Assembly: GCA_947168785.1 (NCBI GenBank)
Contig: CAMVNL010000083.1
Location: 1-8,159 of the forward strand
Length of the DNA stretch: 8,159 nt
DNA from: an uncultured Clostridia bacterium
GTDB taxonomy: Bacteria; Bacillota; Clostridia; Oscillospirales; Acutalibacteraceae
Direction: 5' to 3'
In this document: one piece after another, positions 5,402-8,159 of the stretch
Numbering within the stretch: position 1 is the stretch's first letter
How the letters are laid out: each line of letters begins with the position of its first letter
The notes under the pieces: model-generated
Databases searched by the model: none
What the model was told of the DNA's origin: nothing
Seen by the model: only the letters and a program-made list of their open reading frames with translations
Program-made: the position numbers and the translations under genes

Positions 5402-7486
5402 TTATACAAGCAAATGCAATTCGTGCAGCGCGCGCGTCGTCATCAGATAGGCGACCCGCGCGTTTTTTTCCGCCTGCCGGAAATCGGGCAGGATCACAGC
5501 GTCAAATTCCAAGCCCTTGGCCAGCGCCGCGGGCAGACAGACCACCCTGCCCCGGATGGGATCGTTGGCGGAGAGGACCGCGTCGCATTCCACCAGCGGC
5601 TTCAGCGCCGCGCAGAAGCGCTTCGCCTCCCGGGCGGTGGGCAGTATCACCCCCACGGAGCGGTACCGTTCGGGTAGCCCGCCGATGATCTCCGCCGCCG
5701 TCTCCGCCGGGTCCGCCACCTCGTGAAAGACCGGCTCACTCCCCTCCCGGTCAAACAGCTCGTAATCCGCCCCGGGCAGGTACCGCCTGGCAAATTCGCC
5801 GATCTGCTTCGTGCTGCGGTAGCTTTTGGCGATCTCAAAGGGCGTCGCCCCGTAGACGGCGGCGATCCGCCGGCCGTCGAGGCTGTCCGCCTGCGGCACG
5901 ATCCCCTGATGGACGTCCGCCAGCAGGGTAAAAACCGTGGCGGGGTACAGCAGACGCAACGTGAGGTGCTGCAAGGGCGCGTAGTCCTGCGCCTCGTCGA
6001 TGAGGATATGGGTCGGCAGGTTCCGCTCTTTGCACAGGCCGAGGGCGACCCTGATCCACAGCAGCAGCACGCCCTCCTCAAACCGCAGTCTGCCGCTTTC
6101 CAGCCTCTTGCAGAGGGCGGCGGTCTGTTCGTTTTCCCCATAAAAGGCGACGGCCATGCGGCGGCAGAGCACCGCAGGGTCGGTGCAAACCGCCCCGTCG
6201 ATCATCGTTTCCGCCTTGCGCAGAAAGGTCTCTTTCAGCTTGGCATAGGCCGCGTCGGTGGATTCATCCACCCCGGTGCCGCGCATCACGGCGGCGTAGA
6301 CCGTTTTGCGGTGGGCGGTAAAAAAGCGGCGGATCTCCTCCCTTGCCCATTGCTTCAGCACCGCCAGCTTCTCCCCCGCCCCGGGGGCGGAGAGGGCGGC
6401 GTACTTTTCCCGCAGCGCCGCTGCGGAGACGACGGTCTGCCCGAAGAGGGACAGGGTGACGAACCGCGCCGGGAGGGCGGACAGATACCGCTGCGCGAAG
6501 GCGACGAATTCCGGCGCGTAGGCGGCCCGCACGCTCATTTCCCGGTCGGGGTCCCCGGCCAGCAGCGCCTCCGTCTGTGAGAGGGCGCTCTCCACGGTAA
6601 AGCCCTTCAGGTGCTTGCGGAACAGGTCCGCGTAGGTACAGGAACGGATCTCCCGCTCGCCCAGCTCCGGCAGCACGCCGGACACGTAGGCGCGGAAGGC
6701 CTCGTTGGCGGTGAACATCAGCAGATCGGGCTGCGTCTGAGCAGCGCGGGCCTCATACAGCAGCCACGCCAGCCGGTGCATGCCAACGCTGGTTTTGCCG
6801 CACCCGGCAGGGCCGAACACCGCCAGACTCTTTGACGCGTCCGCCCGGATGGCCCGGTTCTGGTCCCGCTGGATGGTGCTGACGATGGTCTTCATCCGCT
6901 CGCCGGAGGCCCCGGAGAGCACATCCCGCAGCACCGCGTCGTCGATGCGCAGATCCGCGTCCCAGCAGGCGGCAAGGCGGCCCTGCCGGAACTGATACTG
7001 GCGGACGCGGGTGATCTCGCCCTTCACCGGGCCGCCGGGGGCGTCGTAGGAGGCGGGCCCCACCTCGCCCGCGTAGAACAGGGCGCTGACCGGCGCGCGC
7101 CAGTCGTAGGTCAGAAAGCGGTGATCCTCCCTGCGCAGGAGCGTCCGCAGCCCGATATAGCAGATCTCCCCGTCTCCCTCCGTCTCGGTGAAATCCACCC
7201 GTCCGAAGTAGGGCGACTGCCGCAGCTTTTCCAGATACGCCGCCTCGGCCAGGTCGGCTTCCGCCGTCGCCAGCTTTTTCTCCATTTCCGCGATGTGCTG
7301 GCCCGCCTCCGACGTGTAGTTATAGGGGTTCTGATACACCGCGCCGTAGGGATTTTCCGCGGTGAACTGCCTTCCGGCATCGCGCATATCGCGCTTCAGC
7401 GCCGCGCTCTCTTCCCGCAGCCGCGCAATCTCTGCTTCCAGATAGCCGCATACGTCCTCAAAATAGGCCTGCTCGTTCCGGTCCAT
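5402..7486 (-). CDS. helD: HelD-like RNA polymerase recycling ATPase (superfamily 1 helicase fold)
   Basis: HelD binds RNA polymerase and uses ATP to strip stalled enzyme from nucleic acid. The 694-residue product begins with a charged coiled-coil-like arm (about 8-90), then the HelD hallmark YDWRAPVSALFY (127-138), a Q motif TIQRDQN (204-210), Walker A GPAGCGKT (225-232), the HelD-specific inserted region (about 300-480), Walker B ILIDEAQD (494-501), LLADVHQGI (521-529), SYRST (555-559), AKGLEFDAVILPD (656-668) and TTRALHELH (683-691, arginine finger Arg685). B. subtilis HelD is about 774 residues, so this one is compact and stops right after motif VI. UvrD/Rep-type DNA helicase is the alternative, but the DWRAP segment and the N-terminal arm favour HelD. 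Start at 7486 is chosen by GGAGGGG 6 nt upstream; the frame stays open further but overlaps the transporter gene and is not family-like. Convergent with thiI; probably its own transcription unit. Confidence 0.9.
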   Translation of the reverse strand: MDRNEQAYFEDVCGYLEAEIARLREESAALKRDMRDAGRQFTAENPYGAVYQNPYNYTSEAGQHIAEMEKKLATAEADLAEAAYLEKLRQSPYFGRVDFTETEGDGEICYIGLRTLLRREDHRFLTYDWRAPVSALFYAGEVGPASYDAPGGPVKGEITRVRQYQFRQGRLAACWDADLRIDDAVLRDVLSGASGERMKTIVSTIQRDQNRAIRADASKSLAVFGPAGCGKTSVGMHRLAWLLYEARAAQTQPDLLMFTANEAFRAYVSGVLPELGEREIRSCTYADLFRKHLKGFTVESALSQTEALLAGDPDREMSVRAAYAPEFVAFAQRYLSALPARFVTLSLFGQTVVSAAALREKYAALSAPGAGEKLAVLKQWAREEIRRFFTAHRKTVYAAVMRGTGVDESTDAAYAKLKETFLRKAETMIDGAVCTDPAVLCRRMAVAFYGENEQTAALCKRLESGRLRFEEGVLLLWIRVALGLCKERNLPTHILIDEAQDYAPLQHLTLRLLYPATVFTLLADVHQGIVPQADSLDGRRIAAVYGATPFEIAKSYRSTKQIGEFARRYLPGADYELFDREGSEPVFHEVADPAETAAEIIGGLPERYRSVGVILPTAREAKRFCAALKPLVECDAVLSANDPIRGRVVCLPAALAKGLEFDAVILPDFRQAEKNARVAYLMTTRALHELHLLV

Positions 7487-7492
7487 GGTCCG

Positions 7493-7499
7493 CCCCTCC
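7493..7499 (-). promoter_or_regulatory. helD ribosome binding site
   Basis: GGAGGGG on the minus strand, 6 nt before the ATG at 7486. It decides the start against the longer open frame that extends to 7999. Confidence 0.85.
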
Positions 7500-7520
7500 G
7501 TTTCCTCTAATTTTGCATAC

Positions 7521-7529
7521 AGTATATCA
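7521..7529 (-). promoter_or_regulatory. Extended -10 promoter for helD
   Basis: On the minus strand TGA-TATACT (7529-7521) is an extended -10 element. The matching -35 position (TGTAAA, 7549-7544, 17-bp spacer) is poor, as often seen with extended -10 promoters. Leader would be about 27 nt. Confidence 0.55.
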
Positions 7530-7552
7530 TATTCCGTCCGATTTTTACAGGC

Positions 7553-7581
7553 TTGATTTTTCCGAAAAGAAATGATATAAT
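7553..7581 (+). promoter_or_regulatory. Strong plus-strand sigma-A promoter with no gene behind it
   Basis: TTGATT (7553-7558), 17-bp spacer, TATAAT (7576-7581) preceded by TGA (extended -10). The -10 lies inside the palindrome AATGATATAATCATT (7571-7585). It fires rightward straight into the terminator at 7590-7642 and towards the 3' end of a minus-strand gene, so it would yield only a transcript of about 55 nt. Confidence 0.55.
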
Positions 7582-7589
7582 CATTATAG

Positions 7590-7642
7590 AAAAAAACCGA
7601 AGGGTAAGGCGGAGGCCTCGCGCTTCGGCTTTTTGTTTTTTT
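7590..7642. terminator. Bidirectional intrinsic terminator
   Basis: Stem CCGAAG (7597-7602) / CTTCGG (7623-7628) with an inner stem AGGC-GGAG-GCCT (7607-7618). On the minus strand it is followed by seven T (7596-7590) and ends the transporter gene, whose stop is 20 bp away. On the plus strand TTTTT and then a run of seven T (7636-7642) follow. It insulates helD from the transporter. Confidence 0.85.
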
Positions 7643-7659
7643 GGAAGAGAAAATCCGGC

Positions 7660-8159
7660 TTACGGCTGTTCCGCCGCCCGGCGCCGGCGGTGGTATTTGG
7701 CCGCCAGCAGGAAGGGGATCACCGACAGCAGGATCACCGCAGCGCCCACCAGGAACACGTTGCCGTTGGGCACGTACTCCGTCAGCCCGCTTTCGGCGTT
7801 GACGAAGGTCTCGCCGCTGGTTTTGACCACCGCCTGCCCGATGAGGGAGCCGCCGATCATGGGGATCAGCACGAAGAACAGGATCCAGATGCCCTCGAAC
7901 TGGCCCTTGGCCTCCGCCGGATAGAGCTGCTTGGTCCAGACCTTGGTGGTCTGCAAAATGCCCACGTAGCCCACGCCGACGACAAAGATGCCCAGCCACA
8001 GCACCGGGTTGAAGATCTGCTGCGGATCGATGCCCTCCGCCTTGACGGGGAAGAGGATCATCAGCCCGGCGATGTTGACGGCGATGGAGGCCAGCGCGAT
8101 GACCGGGTGCTTGTTTTTGTTGATGAGAATGCCGATGGGGATGGCGGTGAGCATGGCCA
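7660..8159 (-). CDS. MFS transporter, C-terminal part (N-terminus beyond right edge)
   Basis: The frame is open to the window edge; the ATG at 8154 is internal (codons continue upstream through it), so this is a fragment of about 165 residues. Counting from that methionine, hydrophobic helices lie at about 17-36, 49-69, 89-110 and 131-152, with a basic tail (KYHRRRRAAEQP) that should be cytoplasmic. Between the second and third helix KQLYPAEAKGQFEGIW resembles the conserved cytoplasmic loop of major facilitator carriers of the SLC45/GPH sugar-type branch, and IGILINKNKHP at the start resembles the end of another helix. Substrate cannot be assigned from this part. The polar loop at 111-130 would be extracellular. 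A good terminator follows the stop codon. Confidence 0.8.
   Translation of the reverse strand, partial: AMLTAIPIGILINKNKHPVIALASIAVNIAGLMILFPVKAEGIDPQQIFNPVLWLGIFVVGVGYVGILQTTKVWTKQLYPAEAKGQFEGIWILFFVLIPMIGGSLIGQAVVKTSGETFVNAESGLTEYVPNGNVFLVGAAVILLSVIPFLLAAKYHRRRRAAEQP

Noticed and set aside
5723..6580. A 285-codon plus-strand frame inside helD
   Set aside because: Antisense shadow without ribosome site or motifs.
7583..7588. Minus-strand TATAAT as a second helD promoter
   Set aside because: The matching -35 position falls in the terminator stem and has no similarity to TTGACA, and there is no TGN extension.
7487..7999. An upstream extension of the helD frame (171 codons)
   Set aside because: It overlaps the transporter gene in another frame, crosses a strong terminator and lies upstream of the helD promoter and ribosome site; its translation is low-complexity.

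Overview
The window looks like a core-genome stretch from a GC-rich, low-complexity-intergenic Bacillota, most likely a gut Clostridia of the Oscillospirales type. The clues are GC-rich genes set in AT-rich gaps, strong GGAGG-like ribosome sites, sigma-A promoters with 17-bp spacers, a ThiI without a rhodanese domain next to a cysteine desulfurase (the Bacillus NifZ-ThiI arrangement), and a HelD-type RNA polymerase motor. Species assignment is inference; no rRNA or tRNA gene is present.

Layout, left to right. (1) 1-2380, minus: the first 793 codons of a large secreted protein that runs off the left edge. It has a signal peptide, a transglutaminase-like domain with a Cys-His-Asp triad, a beta-propeller-like linker, and tandem 85-residue Cys/His repeats. 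(2) 2381-2713: divergent control region with two good sigma-A promoters, a palindrome abutting one of them, and a striking 11-bp-phased GTGAC/GTCAC cluster in the leader of the secreted protein. (3) 2714-3847, plus: cysteine desulfurase, probably starting at TTG. (4) 3848-4167: gap with hairpins and a 135-bp REP/BIME- or MITE-like element bounded by perfect 26-bp inverted repeats. (5) 4168-5352, plus: thiI. (6) 5402-7486, minus: helD-like ATPase, convergent with thiI. (7) 7487-7659: divergent promoters and a bidirectional terminator. (8) 7660-8159, minus: C-terminal part of an MFS transporter that runs off the right edge.

How they work together: the desulfurase and ThiI form one functional pair, with persulfide sulfur from cysteine passed to ThiI for 4-thiouridine at tRNA position 8 (and possibly thiazole synthesis). 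The secreted transglutaminase-like protein, HelD and the transporter have no evident link to that pair. I do not see a defence system, CRISPR array, prophage or a clearly novel multi-gene system. The most unusual signals are the metal-site-like repeat array, the phased motif cluster in its leader, and the inverted-repeat element upstream of thiI.
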